Of a DNA stretch of 64,000 bases, positions 20,964-32,613 are shown piece by piece; position 1 is the stretch's first letter; each line of letters begins with the position of its first letter. The translations under genes and the position numbers were made by a program. This DNA is from Saussurea involucrata (Eukaryota; Streptophyta; Magnoliopsida; Asterales; Asteraceae). The notes under the pieces were generated by a model. It made no database searches. It was not told where the DNA came from and worked only from the letters and a program-made list of their open reading frames with translations. The DNA is taken from NCBI GenBank assembly GCA_033807775.1, contig CM066315.1, forward strand, positions 9,366,501-9,430,500, read 5' to 3'.

Positions 20964-23900
20964 CGTAGTTTAAGGGATTTAGGTGACCGGACGGGCCTAA
21001 ACTTAAACTTGGGAGTAGAAATCACAACTGAGAAATAGGAAATGCGTTAGGAGGACACTATTATAGAGATAGGACTAATAGGGTACTGAGGACTGTCATG
21101 TAAGGTAAGTTTGAAATTCCACCTGGCCAGTGTAATTGCGAACTTACAGGTACATGTATGTGCTCAACCTGCCTTATTATTCCGATAGTAGTCAAAAGCT
21201 AGTGTTTATGTCGCGTGCCGGTACTGGAGAATGTCAGTAAGATCCTTGAGAAGTAGATTGAGACCTATAGTCGGGAGATATCGTAAAGGATCATTTATGA
21301 TGTGATGTATGTATACATCGTAAAGAAGAAATACTGCATAGAGTGTTATGAATTGTCTAGAGGTAGCTCTTCGTAGACTCGAATATGGGGAAAGTTTGAG
21401 TTGAGTAAGACCCCTGTTTAGGGAGGGTCCCAGTTCTAGAAATCATGGGATAGGTCAGACGAGATGGTAAGAAAGATCAGTGTCGAAATTTTGAAAGTGT
21501 TATAGAACTTAAATTATTTATTTATTTATTTATTTAATCGAGCTTTTAAATGGCAGAGTTAATGAAATATGATGCATATAGTGAAATGAAACCATGTAGA
21601 AAGGGAAAGTGAGATAGTTGCTTAAAACAAAATTGTATGAAAGGGGTTGAGTAAGCGAAATGTGGAAAGCGTGTTCAGCAAGTTGTTGCATGACCGAGAG
21701 AGCGACCGTGGTAGTAGGGAAAGTGTCAAAGGTAAACCGTGAAAGTAAAGAGATTGACCTTAGTTGAGAGAGTAGCCTTCAATTGTAAGTAGAATCTCAT
21801 GCATGGTGTTCTTTATTGTAACCCGAAATTTTCACGAGTTAAGTTAAATGGGTAAATATGAATTTTAATCGAAAACGAGTCAGAAAGTGCACACGTATGT
21901 TTAAAGAAAAGGGTGGTTTCATCCACGATGCACATTGAAGTTTTGAGTATAACGATTTGCAAAGTATTCCACATTTTTATGGTAAGCTAAATTGTTACAA
22001 AAAGGTCGGGAAAACGTTTGCCAGCCAAAACTTTTACAATCAAATACCTATTGTTTTATTGATATCATGCAAGTGAGTGTGAGAACCGAATGATTTGCTT
22101 TGTGTCGGTAATTCTTCCAGAATGGTGTCAATGGAAAGGTTTTCATGCAATATGATACTGTCGTAATAACGCCGTTCGGTCGGAGTAAGATTAAGTTTAT
22201 GGAAAGTTGCATGCGAACGATTCTCGAGATCGTTGTGCGGTGCATCGAATTTATAAGAGTGATGGGGGCATGTGTACCCTAGATGTTTTCAAGTGTTGTT
22301 TATTTAAACTGATGAAACGTACGAAATGATTTATATATATTGCGTGTCATGCATGAAGGCTATGAACTCACTAGGTCGTGGGATGTGGCGTTTTAAAGCT
22401 AAGAAAGAACTCAGAGAGTAGAAAGTTGTTGGTCAATCAGGAAGGACGTTTGTAATTTTGGTAGGTGTTCAAGGAGAGAGTTGATCAGTGAATGAGTCAT
22501 AATTGAATTATAGTGTCAATTGTAGGAGGGTTTGTACCTTGTTCGGTAACTGGGAGTACGGTTGTCAAGGGACGGTTGTGTCTAGCGGAAGGATCTGAAG
22601 CCTTCAAGGTGATGATTTTAACAACTCGTTATGAGTAGTGTGGTGAGGAAGAATGAAATACCTTTGGCGTGGAAATATGAGTTCGAGGTAAGCTTGTAAT
22701 GTTGTCATTACATGAGTATGTTTCGAAAAGAGGGAAACCGATCATGAAGGTGATTATGGTATGTTGGAAGAATTAGGTTTCGTAAGGAACCCTTGTTTAA
22801 GAATAAGTTAAGAAAGTAGTTGCGGACTATCTGTTGTTGTAGAAGCCAATAACTGTGTACGTTGGCCGAGACCGAAGACTTGAAGTAGAAAGTTGAGAGT
22901 TGATAGAACACCGTATAGGGGTTCTAAGGGGAAGAGAAGTTATTGTTTGACTAAGCATTCTATTTACAAAGAGTGGAGGGTTCGTAGGATGATGAGGTAT
23001 GTAACTCGGGCGAAGCAGGTGTGTAGATTTTAGCAGTCAGTAAGAAAAGTGGTGTGTCTTCGTAAAGGCTCGGATCGCGAGGAGCTAACTAGAATGGTTG
23101 CGTGTGAGCTGTTTGAGAACTCGCGGATTATAGTTCAGCGAGTTGGGAAAGGACTACGTAGTGAGATAGACACGGTTGTAGTATACGGAAGAACATGAAG
23201 GAAAGTGTGGATTATGGACGAATGACCGTGAGAGGTTGGTCCGCAGTGTGATGTTATGAGCAAGGAAGGTACAGTTGTAAGGGTGTTGATTTCAAATGTT
23301 AAATGTACTAGCTAGTATCGTAGTGAGGTGATGTTAGAGGAGAGAAAGCATCAATTAGAAGCTTTTGGAGTTTTCGGATGAGATGTACGACCTATTAATC
23401 AGATTGTTGGAACACGTAGAGAGTAAGTTGACTTTTGGTGCGGTTATGATCGGGATGGAAGGACGGAGTAGTGGTGGTAGATTACCCCAAAGGAGAAACC
23501 AAGTGTTTTTGGTTGTAATAGTCGCTAAGTAGGCATATGTTGAGGTCATTAGAAGTTTAAAGAGGATGAAGAGTGTGTTAGCCATGTTGTGTTATAGTAA
23601 GTGCTAAATCTCTAAAGTGCATGAATTGTTTCTTATGTGTGAAGGAATGATCCTAGAAGGAAATAGTTGGAAAGTTGGTTAAAGTTTATCGTATGGCACG
23701 ATGATGTTTGTGGATCAAAATGGTAATGTAAGCATTAATAGATTGGAAATGCCATGATAGATGTATAAGCCTTTGATTGGTTGATTAAAATGTTATGGAA
23801 TTGTTAAGTAATGGCATTTAATTGATGTTACAAGATGTGTTGCAATTCTATAGAGATTTTTACTAAGAACTGATATGGGAGAATCGATATGTTAAGGTGA

Positions 23901-24640
23901 GAAGTTGTTGATAGTGATGGGATAAGTAATTCTCAATTTATTTTGAAAATTTGGAATTTTTGAGTTACTCAGTGGGAGTTGTTAGTTAAGAAATCAGTTT
24001 CAATTGATGGATTTTGCGAATACCAGTATTTTGGGATGCGATGCTGGGTTATAATATTAGGTGGTTAACTAGGACAAATTATGGTTGATAGAACGAAATG
24101 AATTGCATCTCGATTGGAGTTTAACTCTTGATATAGGTTGATAATTATAATTGAAATGAGTTGGTCAAGTTAAAGTTGCTCGCGACCAAGAGAAGGAATT
24201 GTACTGCTTTGTGTGGTAAGGGTTAGTAGTTATATTGCACTAGCAGAGAAGGGCAGTCGAGTTCGAATATTGTTATTGTAGTCAAGAATCAGATAAAAGC
24301 AACTAGGGATTTGTAAGCATTGAGATATTTACAACCTCTATTTGCATAATGTAAATTGTGAGAAGGAGTACGAGGATTATGGAGGATGTGTCTTTGAGAA
24401 TGGCACCCTGTTCATCAAAGAATTAGTCGCGATGAATCTAGGTAGGAAGATTGGGATGACGGTATGTTGCGAGTATAAGCATAGATTGGGAGTGTAATCA
24501 GAGTTGCGCGACCAAGGCGGGAAAAGTATGTTGTTATTGTTTTGTTATTAGAAGGATTCATTCCGAGGGTTGGGATTTAAGCTTTGATAACCAATTACAC
24601 CGGTTGTCTTCAGAGTGAATTCCGGGACGGAATTCCATTT
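20964..24640 (+). other. Non-coding internal region of the LARD-like element
   Basis: 3.7 kb, moderately G-rich on the plus strand and full of stops in all frames. I could not recognise any retroviral domain. It contains a (TTTA)n run near 21510. The final sequence before the purine tract (GAATTCCGGGACGGAATTCC) resembles the end of chromovirus polyprotein regions. Confidence 0.7.
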
Positions 24641-24652
24641 AGGAGGGGAGAT
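24641..24652 (+). other. Polypurine tract of the LARD-like element
   Basis: AGGAGGGGAGAT immediately precedes the 3' LTR; it is the plus-strand primer for reverse transcription. Confidence 0.85.
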
Positions 24653-27017
24653 TGTAATAACCCAAATTAATTAATTAGAGACGAATGAAAGCTATGGGTT
24701 TTATTTGGTCATTTTTCACAAGTTTGGGGTTAAGAGTGAAAATGGGAATCAATCCCCTTATTTTGTTGAGGTGCTGGAAAGAAAGAAAACAGTTTCTTAT
24801 TCCTAGGGTTAGTGTAGGGTTGTGGTGGCTGGACATGGGGATAGACAAAAAGAGAGTCTAGAAAGAAAGCAATGTTAGGTGGGTGTTCTTCCTGCAAGTC
24901 GAGAGAGAGGAGAAGAGAGAGAGAGACAACCGGAGAGTGAGAGAGAGAAACCGACGAGCAAGAGAGAGACTGCGTGAGAGAGAAAGAAGAAAGAACCTGT
25001 GTGTGTGTCTTGTGTGTGTGTTTTGTGTGTGCAGCCGGCAGAGAGGGACGACTGGGGAGAGAGAATGCCGGCGAGAGAGAGGGAACGCCGACGAGAGAGA
25101 GAAGGAGCCGGAGAGAGAGAGATATACAGCCGGAGAGAGAGAGAGAGAGATACAACCGAGGAGAGAGAGAGAGAGAGCATCGAGAAGGAGGTGGAGACTG
25201 TGAGAGGAAGAGATAGGCGATGAGAGAGAGAAGATGGCGGGATTTCGCCGGCGCCGGAGAAGGTGGCCGGCGGCGGTGGTCGCCGGAGCTCTAGACAGCA
25301 ATTTTTCTCCATTTCGTGTGGTTTTATTCCGGTAAGAAACCCTTCCATTGCATTGATCTCTTTTCGCGTTATGTTAGATTTGTTAGGTTTCTAAGTTGCA
25401 CCTAGTTATGTAATCTGAGAAACCAAATAACAGTGTTAATATAGAGTCTTGATTTCCAATTCATATTGTCAAGATAAATCAAAGGTTGTGGGCTCTTGGT
25501 TAGGATATAATTTGTATCAGTTTATAAAAGATGTTTTGTCGTCGAAAACGTGTAGAGTTAGAGGTTTGGCTCAACCCTCATCGATTTAATTGTTGGACCG
25601 GATTGTAAATTTAAGAGAAGGGACGGAATGACTATTTTAATTGGAATCGAAACCTCATGTGGACCGAAATTGTTGTTTAATTAACTATAGTGGATTTGAG
25701 GTTAGATTTAATTAAATATAGTGGAGCCGAATTAGAATTAATTTAATTTGGGGTAAGTCACGTGGGCCGGTGTCTTAGCTACTTAAATTGGACCTTGCAA
25801 ACTTTATAATCAAAAGTGGATTGATATTTATTTGGACTAAATTGTTAGAATTGTTAGTGGATCTGATTTACTCATATTTTGGACCGAGATGTGTAGGTTG
25901 TTAATTATAGTGGACTTCGATTTATTAATTAGTTATGGTATGATTTGTTAATACTAGTGGGATTTGGTTTATTAATTAATTATGGATTCGAATTCTAGTA
26001 AGTGAACCGAGATCCTCTTTTCACAATTGTTAGTGGAGTCTAATTAAATAGTTGGGGCGATGGGATTGTTTTCTCATTGGATCAAAGTGTTACTTAGTGC
26101 AATTCTTCTTTTGGGTCGGTACTAAGTGGACCGAAAGTTGATGTGTATTGGCTTGGTATGAGTATAATCTAGAGGTGGCCGAGAGTTAAAAATAAGTAGT
26201 TTAATCAAGTGAGTCAAGTAGGGGTTTAATAAATTAAGTTGAGAAGTGGATTACTAATGAAAGCCCAATTTATGTGATGGGTGTAAATTGTAGGTTCATG
26301 TTGAGGTGATCGACACGAGTAAACATTTATAATCTGGACCTCAGGTGAGTTTTCTAAACTAAAATGTGTGGCTTTTAAAGTGTTTTCAAAATGTGTTATG
26401 AATGTTGAGAATTGCCATGCTTTATTATTATGCTTTAATTGCATGAAAGTTGTTTAAAGTTTTATGTAGAATGTATGCATACATCAAGGAGACGTAAACT
26501 GGCAAAGACGGGAGAGTCGTTCCGCCAGCTCTCGTGCGGGAAGGGAGGTCCCTATATGCCAGGAGCGAGGCTCCGCAAGGCAGCATGAGGCTGACTCGTT
26601 GTCACCTTCGGGTGGCTTCAGGGTGTCAGATTACGAGGAGGCGGACTTTAGTCCGTATATGATTTTAACGTGTTGAGTATGAATGTTTTATGCTGAAAAG
26701 ATAAACTGTTTTAAATGTTTTGATAACTGTTAGGAGGGACTCACTAGACCTTATGGTCTAACCCTCGCATTTTCAAATAAAAACCTTTTCAGGTAAGCAG
26801 GTACAGGAAGGCCATAGCAAGTAAGCAGGGTGTTAGCAGAGTGAAGAATGAATAGTGTAGAGACACTATAACTTGCTTTTAGTATTTCTCAGTTGTGTAT
26901 AGGTTGTTTCCGCCAGCCTAAGTTATTTTAGACAGATGTAATGAAATTTTATGGACCCAGTTTTGTAATTGGTTAATATTAATGCTATGTATGTTTTATT
27001 TAGATTGGGTTGTTACA
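24653..27017 (+). repeat. 3' LTR of the LARD-like element
   Basis: Begins TGTAATAACCC and ends TTGTTACA, followed by the duplicated CCGCC. It differs from the 5' LTR by about ten substitutions, a 10-base deletion in the CCGG-rich stretch near 25270 and a slightly different GA run. Confidence 0.94.
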
Positions 27018-27780
27018 CCGCCAAAAACATTTATTTTTTTATTGAGGTCGTTGAACTTGGTGTTAAGTTGATGAGTTGTTCTATAATTGGCGCGACCCAT
27101 CAAACTAAAGAACACTTGCCCGATTCGGGTCCAAAAACTTTCTACATTTATGTAAATTCAAGTATAAGAATATTAACAAGAATAATAATAATATTAATAA
27201 TATTAATAATAATAATAACAATAATAATAATAATAACAATAAAAATATTACCACCGGTTTGTGCGTTACCGATAACGGGGTCCTCCGAAACGTCAACCCA
27301 CGCCGACACTAACGCGAGTTCCTCCTCTTTACTCCACATCTGTTTGGGGGCTCTATTTTCATATTGTTTGTTTTTTCCTTTTCTCGTCGGTCTCGGGTTT
27401 GATGGTTGTGTGTAGATGGATTGTGGTGTGTGCGGGCTAGAATGTTGGGTTTCCGGAACAATGTCGTCGGCGAGATTGATTGCGGGTGAAGGAATATTGT
27501 AGTTGGCTGGAGTAAAACCTTGTTCAATCATACCGGGTCGTGTAAGTTGGTAAGGAATTTGTTGCGGATATTGTTGCGAAAATTGTTGCGGATATTGTTG
27601 CGAAAATTGTGGCGGATTTTGTGGCGAAAATTGTTGCGAAAATTGTGGCGGAATTGGTTGCGAAAAGTGCGGATGATAACCTTGTTGTGCAAACGCTTGA
27701 AAACCAAGCTCCGGGTCTTCTTGCGGTTGCGGTGTATCCGGTCGGTTACGACGGGATGTAGGTGTTTTGTTTGGATTCAT
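27018..27780 (-). pseudogene. Myb/SANT-like gene, N-terminal part (exon 1 and start of exon 2)
   Basis: The minus-strand ATG is at 27778-27780. Exon 1 (27252-27780) is rich in Gln/Pro (repeats of QFSQQ) and ends in the SANT motif WSKEEELALVSAWVDVSED. The donor GG|GTAAT is followed by an intron filled with an (ATT)n microsatellite. Exon 2 starts at 27141 (SFWTRIGQVFF...) and runs in frame to GGCGG at 27018, where the LTR element is inserted; it resumes at 18573. The uninterrupted reading frame across the target site is exact, so the insertion alone separates the halves. Proteins of this family bind DNA and pair with Harbinger transposases or have been domesticated. Confidence 0.85.
27137..27254. 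repeat. (ATT)n microsatellite intron of the Myb/SANT-like gene
   Basis: Plus-strand AATAATATTAATAAT-type repeats occupy the intron between 27142 and 27251. Reading through it gives a false isoleucine-rich tail to exon 1. Confidence 0.8.
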
Positions 27781-27869
27781 GATGAAATTTGAGAGAGTTT
27801 GAGAGAATTTGAGAGAGTTTGAGAGAATTTGAGAGATTTTGGTGTGAAAAAATAAAGAGGTTTGGATTA

Positions 27870-27878
27870 ATATATATA
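27870..27878 (-). promoter_or_regulatory. Probable TATA box of the Myb/SANT-like gene
   Basis: The minus strand reads CCCACTATATATATTAATCC about 95 bases upstream of the start codon, followed by a leader with repeated CAAATTCTCTC-like phrases. Confidence 0.45.
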
Positions 27879-27889
27879 GTGGGATTAAA

Positions 27890-28230
27890 TTGGATTTTTT
27901 TTATAAAAGTAGCCGTTGCAACGGCTTTATTTTTAATTTATTTATAAAAAAATTAAAAAAAAAACAAATAAGACTCGGGTTTCTCGGGTTTTCAAACCCG
28001 CTACCCGAGCCCGAGCCTCAAGCCCGCTCGCCCCGTACCACAACCCTGCGGAGCCCGCAGGAACCCGAGCCCGAGCGTATACCCGCAGCGTTACGCATGG
28101 CCTAAGGATGCGAATGGTCTAATGGCACCCCTAAGGCCTAAAATAATGATTGGTTTTTTTGTTTGTTATTTTTTTGTCGTTTTTTGTTTTTATTTGGACA
28201 AAAGGTTGATAACCGGAAACCCTATACCGA
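27890..28230. other. Intergenic, locally GC-rich
   Basis: Around 27980-28100 there are repeated CCCGAGCCCGAG phrases. No gene is seen; it could be the end of a DNA element around the Myb/SANT-like gene, but a matching partner end near 17750 is not convincing. Confidence 0.35.
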
Positions 28231-28392
28231 CCCCATACCTAACCCTGCCTACTCGAGCATCCGTATAAGGGGGCATTTTGAGACCCACTCAGCGGCTGAT
28301 GCTAGCCGGGGGGGGGGGGGGGGTCTGGGCTCGAACCCAGTACCTGTTAGATATTTGGACAAGTCGCCTCGCCCCTTTGCCAACTCAGCTAC
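28231..28392 (-). mobile_element. SINE-like tRNA-derived element with G16 run
   Basis: The minus strand has a pol III A box TAGCTGAGTTGG (28380-28391) and, 42 bases downstream, a B box GGTTCGAGCC (28328-28337) within a perfect T-arm-like stem CTGGG...CCCAG. A C16 run (plus strand G16 at 28308-28323) and a tail follow. There is no acceptor stem, so this is a SINE-type derivative and not a working tRNA gene. Its ends are not defined. Confidence 0.6.
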
Positions 28393-28740
28393 ACAAATAT
28401 ATAAAACAATTTCATCAAGAAATGAATGGTATGAAAAAATTTCATCAAAATAAACAATTTCATAAAAAAATCATCTAAAAAACCTATGAAATCGATGGTT
28501 TACACGAAAATGATGGTTTACAAAAGATTATCCCTCTATCTATATATATCTAATATATATATATATATATATAACAAAAAATAACAATATATATATGTGT
28601 GTGTCAAATTGAAGTGGTGGGATAACATAAAAAATGATTGGATTCAAAAAACAATGTATTCAACACCCTTATATGGGGTGCCATTAGCAATGCCATAAAA
28701 AAATACTGATTTATCATCATTTGATATATAATCCTAATAT
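28393..28740. other. AT-rich intergenic, no gene seen
   Basis: Contains a (TA)n stretch near 28550-28575 and otherwise nothing recognisable. Confidence 0.5.
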
Positions 28741-29350
28741 GGTACTAGTTTTAAGGGTCACCACCACCATCGACGGCCACTCGTAGCCATCGTCTACCAT
28801 CGTCGACCACCTATACCTATTCTTTCACTATAACAACCTCCTCCACCACCTCCACAACCATCGGCCATTGCCACCACCACCACCATCGTCGACCACCTCC
28901 ACTAACACCGATCACCACCATCAACGACCACCAGTAGCCAACGCCAACCATCGTCAACCTCACCACCATCAACGACCACCGGTAGCCAACGCCAACCATC
29001 GTCAACCACTTCCACCTCTTCCTTTACTACAACTTCCTCCACCACCGCTCATCGCCATCTCCGCCGATCACCACCACTCATTGGCGCTACCAACCGACGC
29101 TCACCTCCAACTACCGTCGACCACCTCCAACTACCGTCGACCACCTCCGCCTCTTCCCCCACTACAACAACCTCTTTTACCAATTACCATGCCCATCGCT
29201 ACCACTACTACCATCGTCGATCACCTATACCTCCGCCACATCAACCACAACTACCTCTTGCACCACCACTATCCACCATCCTTCACGGCTACCGTCGTTC
29301 ACCAGCCACGTATCGCCTTTATCTTTACCTGTCGATGCAACTATGACTCC
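28741..29350. repeat. CCACCA-rich low-complexity block
   Basis: Repeats of CACCACCATCGTCGACCACC and relatives, including a 48-bp direct duplication around 28915-29010. Open frames here (His/Pro-rich) follow from the composition and are not considered a gene. Confidence 0.75.
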
Positions 29351-30408
29351 GCCAATTCATAAAGACCTTTCAAATAGAATCAAATATTATATTTTCTTCG
29401 TATGATATTTTTTGAACTACCATCAATTATTTCAAATTCTTCATTCAAATTTCGTACTATTGTTTTTGTATGTATTTATATGTATGAAAAGTGTGTAAAA
29501 AACATAAATGTTTGTAATTAAATTATTTAAAGATATATACTTTATTTGTATCGTTTATAACTATTATATGATATATAAAATCGTCAAACAACTTTTAGGG
29601 AAACTTGTCAAGTCTTGTCCTATCCAATCTTAGTCGTACCAAACACAAAACAAACATTTGTCTTATCCAATACTGTCCAATCCAGTCCTAGTCTCTTGTC
29701 CTTTCCAGTTCTGTAATGTTTAGTCTCGTCCAATCATGTATGCGCACCAAACGCTATCTTAGCTATTTTTCTCTCGGTTTTGTCCAAATGTTATTACTTT
29801 CGCAATATATAGATCTGTAATTGCGGCGGACTAGCTCAAAAATATAAATCTGATCGATTTTTCTTTAAAAAAAATTGCAGGCGGTATATTGCGAATGTAG
29901 TGACATTTTGAATAAAATGAGAGAGAAATGATTGAGAGACCAATTTGCTTGGGTAAGAACATCTTCAATAGTTTCTTCAAAATGGAGATTATGGGGATTT
30001 TTTATTCCAATAGATTCCCCAAAAACTTCTACAAGATGGAGAATTATGAGAAATATGATGAAAATCTACAAATTTAGGGATATCTCTAAAAATGATTGCA
30101 TACTAGAGATAAATGAATTTTTATTTATTTTACCAATGATTTTTTTTAAATTAAATGTTTAGAAGATAAAAATGATATTTTATAAATTGTATTAAGTATT
30201 TTAATAATATAATTAATTTTGTAATCTTTAAAATAAAAAAATATTAAAATATTTTTCTTAAAAGAATTTAACTTTCTAAGTAAAGATCCTCTAAAATGGC
30301 TACTTGAGTCCATTTCTCTTGTTTGATCCAATCATTCATGATGTGGTCAATAAGTCGTCGGTCTCCTCACTTGACATTTGGTCATAGTTGTGGGTCTCCC
30401 TTTGTTTA
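29351..30408. other. Intergenic with MITE-like remnants
   Basis: 29590-29760 has repeated TGTCC(A/T)ATC phrases. 29945-30310 starts AACATCTTCAATAG and ends with a loosely inverted CTAAAATGGCTACTTGAG, like a decayed MITE of the 'agagcatctccaac' type. No gene seen. Confidence 0.4.
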
Positions 30409-30417
30409 TTGTTTTTT

Positions 30418-31972
30418 GAGTAAAGTTCACTTTTGGTCCTTAAAGTATGTCAATTTCAACGGATTTCGTCCTTAAAGTTCATTTTTTGAGAAAAGACCCT
30501 GACCTATCATATTTTCTCTCGCTTTTGGTCCAAAGGACTCACACCGTTTAAATCTTGCCGTTAGTACCCACACACGTGCATCTCACGTGAGGGTATTTTT
30601 GTCAATTTTACATGATTTCTATTTTTTTTTGTTTTTACAAAAATCTTCAAACATTAGGGACCAATTATGTAATTACTCTAATACATATATGTGTCTGTAT
30701 ATACATAACCTGATAACCTGATGATGAGTGAAGAAAACCCAGCCGCCGGAAGAAAACCCCGCCGCCGTCGCACCTTCGGCGACTGGTCGTCGACGACACC
30801 CACCCTCACCGTCATCTTCTATGTCTCTCGCTCTCTCTGTCTCTCTTCTCCGTCTCTCTCTCTGTCTCGATTTCTCTGTCCTGATGAGTGGTCAGGAAGA
30901 AAACCCAAGGACCAAAACCTCATGCCAAAAACCGGCGACTCCACCGGTGATACCTCCGACGACACCTCCGGTGATACCTCCGGTAACACATTCGAATCTA
31001 TCTTCACTTTTCTCTGTATCTCGATCTCTCTTTCTCCGTCTCTCAAATCTTTCTATCTCTCAAGGGGCTTGGAGTGGGTGAAGGAGGGGTGGTAGACGGT
31101 GGCCGACGGTGATGTTCTTCAAGCACTCAATCGAGATCTGGTGTGTTCTTCCGACACTCAAATCGGTAGCTTAGGTTTCTGATTTTGCTTCTTTTGTTTA
31201 GATAGATGATAATTTGGTTGTAATAGATTTTTACTTCTATTTTAGTTGTGTATATGAATGAAATTGTTCTTAAGATATAAGATATTGATGTTTATTATCT
31301 GGGTTAAAGGTTATGTTCACGGAATAAATTTATAAATTATTTGAGTTTTGATTTTAGATTCAAGATTTTTTAATGCTTTTTAGAGTTATCTATTCTTCAT
31401 TTGTTCTTGTTTTGGGTGATGTTCATAGAAAATAATGTTTTTGTTTATATATTTTTGAAGTATTTTTTAAAGCTTTAAATACGATACGGTGTTTAGGTTG
31501 AGACTTGAGTGTTGGTGATTTGGATTTGTATTTTGGTTGAGTTTTTGTGATTGAGGTTTAGCCGGAGAAGATGACCGGAGATGGGGTTATTGCCGGAGAA
31601 GAAGACCGGAGAGGGGTTATTGCCGGAGAAGAAGACCGTAGATGACAAAATGACCGGAAGAAAACTACCATTTTGGCCCTGAAATCAAAAAGAAAATTAC
31701 TGTTTTGGCCCTTTGTCTTTGATTTTCTATGAATATGTATATATATAATTTTATTTTTAATAGAAAATAACATAAATGTTTAAAATGACAAAAATGCCCT
31801 CACGTGAGATGCACGTGTGTGGGTACTAACGGCAAGATTTAAACGGTGTGAGTCCTTTGGACCAAAAGTGAGAGAAAGTATGATAAGTCAGGGTCTTTTC
31901 TCAAAAAATGAACTTTAGGGACGAAATTCGTTGAAATTGACATACTTTAAGGACCAAAAGTGAACTTTACTC
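30418..31972. mobile_element. Non-autonomous Mutator-type element with 9-bp target duplication
   Basis: Terminal inverted repeats of about 190 bp start GAGTAAAGTTCACTTTTGGT at both ends, with only a handful of mismatches. The target duplication TTGTTTTTT (30409-30417 and 31973-31981) is 9 bp, the Mutator hallmark. No transposase is encoded. The interior (30721-31180) is GC-richer than the flanks, with CCGCCG and CT-rich leader-like sequence, so it may carry a captured gene fragment (Pack-MULE); the donor is unknown. 31560-31650 has three repeats of GCCGGAGAAGAAGACCG. Confidence 0.88.
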
Positions 31973-32036
31973 TTGTTTTTTTGAAGGATGTTACTATATA
32001 AATCACTTTAGAGCATCTCCAACGTCTATACTAAAA

Positions 32037-32274
32037 TAGAAAAAAGAGGAATTTTAATAATTTTTTTGCTTCAACAGTTATGCTATCTCGTATGCTAAAA
32101 TAGAGAAAAGATGAGAAAGAAGATAAAAATCTCAAAATTTGGAGAAATTTTGTTGTATGCTAAACTAGAGAAAAAAGGAAAGAGAAATAATATTTTATTC
32201 TTTCCACGAATATGACCATCCACATACTTGCAATACCATACTTCTTTCTAAAGTGTTACATCAGTTTTGCAATA
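32037..32274. repeat. Direct repeat flanking the larger Mutator element, left copy
   Basis: About 238 bp, nearly identical to 36062-36300 (three or four differences seen). It starts TAGAAAAAAGAGGAATTTTA and ends TCAGTTTTGCAATA. It is much longer than any transposon target duplication. Confidence 0.9.
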
Positions 32275-32613
32275 CCATACATCAGTTTTGGTCCCTGAGG
32301 TTTAGTGATTTTTTTGAAACCGATCCCCATGGTTTCATAAGTCAAGTTTTGGTCCCTGAGGTTTTGATTTTGATCTGGATTTGGGGTCTCGTCCTTAACC
32401 CCGTTAATTGGTGGCGTTAGAGGCAGGGGCATAATGGTCATTTCACATTTCAACCAAAAACAAATTCCCTCTAACGACTAATCTCTTCGTCTTCACTGAG
32501 AGTTCAAACCTCAGTCTCTTCACTGTGTTGAGTCACACTCATCGATCAAAATTCTTCCTTTCTCGATCAAAAATCTCCTTTATCGACCAAAATCGTTCCC
32601 TGCTCAAGATACG

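Larger units (their letters stand above)
18579..27017 (+). mobile_element. 8.4-kb LTR element without coding capacity (LARD-like)
   Basis: Two LTRs of about 2.37 kb (18579-20949, 24653-27017) begin TGTAATAACCC and end GGGTTGTTACA. The 5-bp target duplication CCGCC is at 18574-18578 and 27018-27022. The primer binding site TGGTATCAGAGC and the purine tract AGGAGGGGAGA are intact. The 3.7-kb internal region has no reading frame longer than about 80 codons in either strand and no recognisable gag, protease, RT or integrase. This fits a large retrotransposon derivative mobilised by a partner, probably a chromovirus-type Gypsy element judging by the LTR ends and 3' border; that lineage is inference. 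It inserted into exon 2 of a Myb/SANT-like gene. Confidence 0.93.

Noticed and set aside
17745..28130. Terminal repeats of a Harbinger element enclosing the Myb/SANT-like gene
   Set aside because: GC-rich sequences near 17770 and 28100 looked loosely alike, but no matching inverted ends or target duplication could be aligned.
28327..28392. A functional tRNA gene on the minus strand
   Set aside because: The A and B boxes and T arm are good, but no acceptor stem pairs and the 3' side runs into C16; a SINE-type derivative fits better.
28868..29362. 164-codon Pro/His-rich plus-strand frame
   Set aside because: Produced by CCACCA repeats; no domain, no promoter, and similar open frames exist on the other strand.
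30721..31095. 124-codon frame inside the Mutator element
   Set aside because: Two overlapping frames of similar length and low complexity; noted only as a possible captured fragment.
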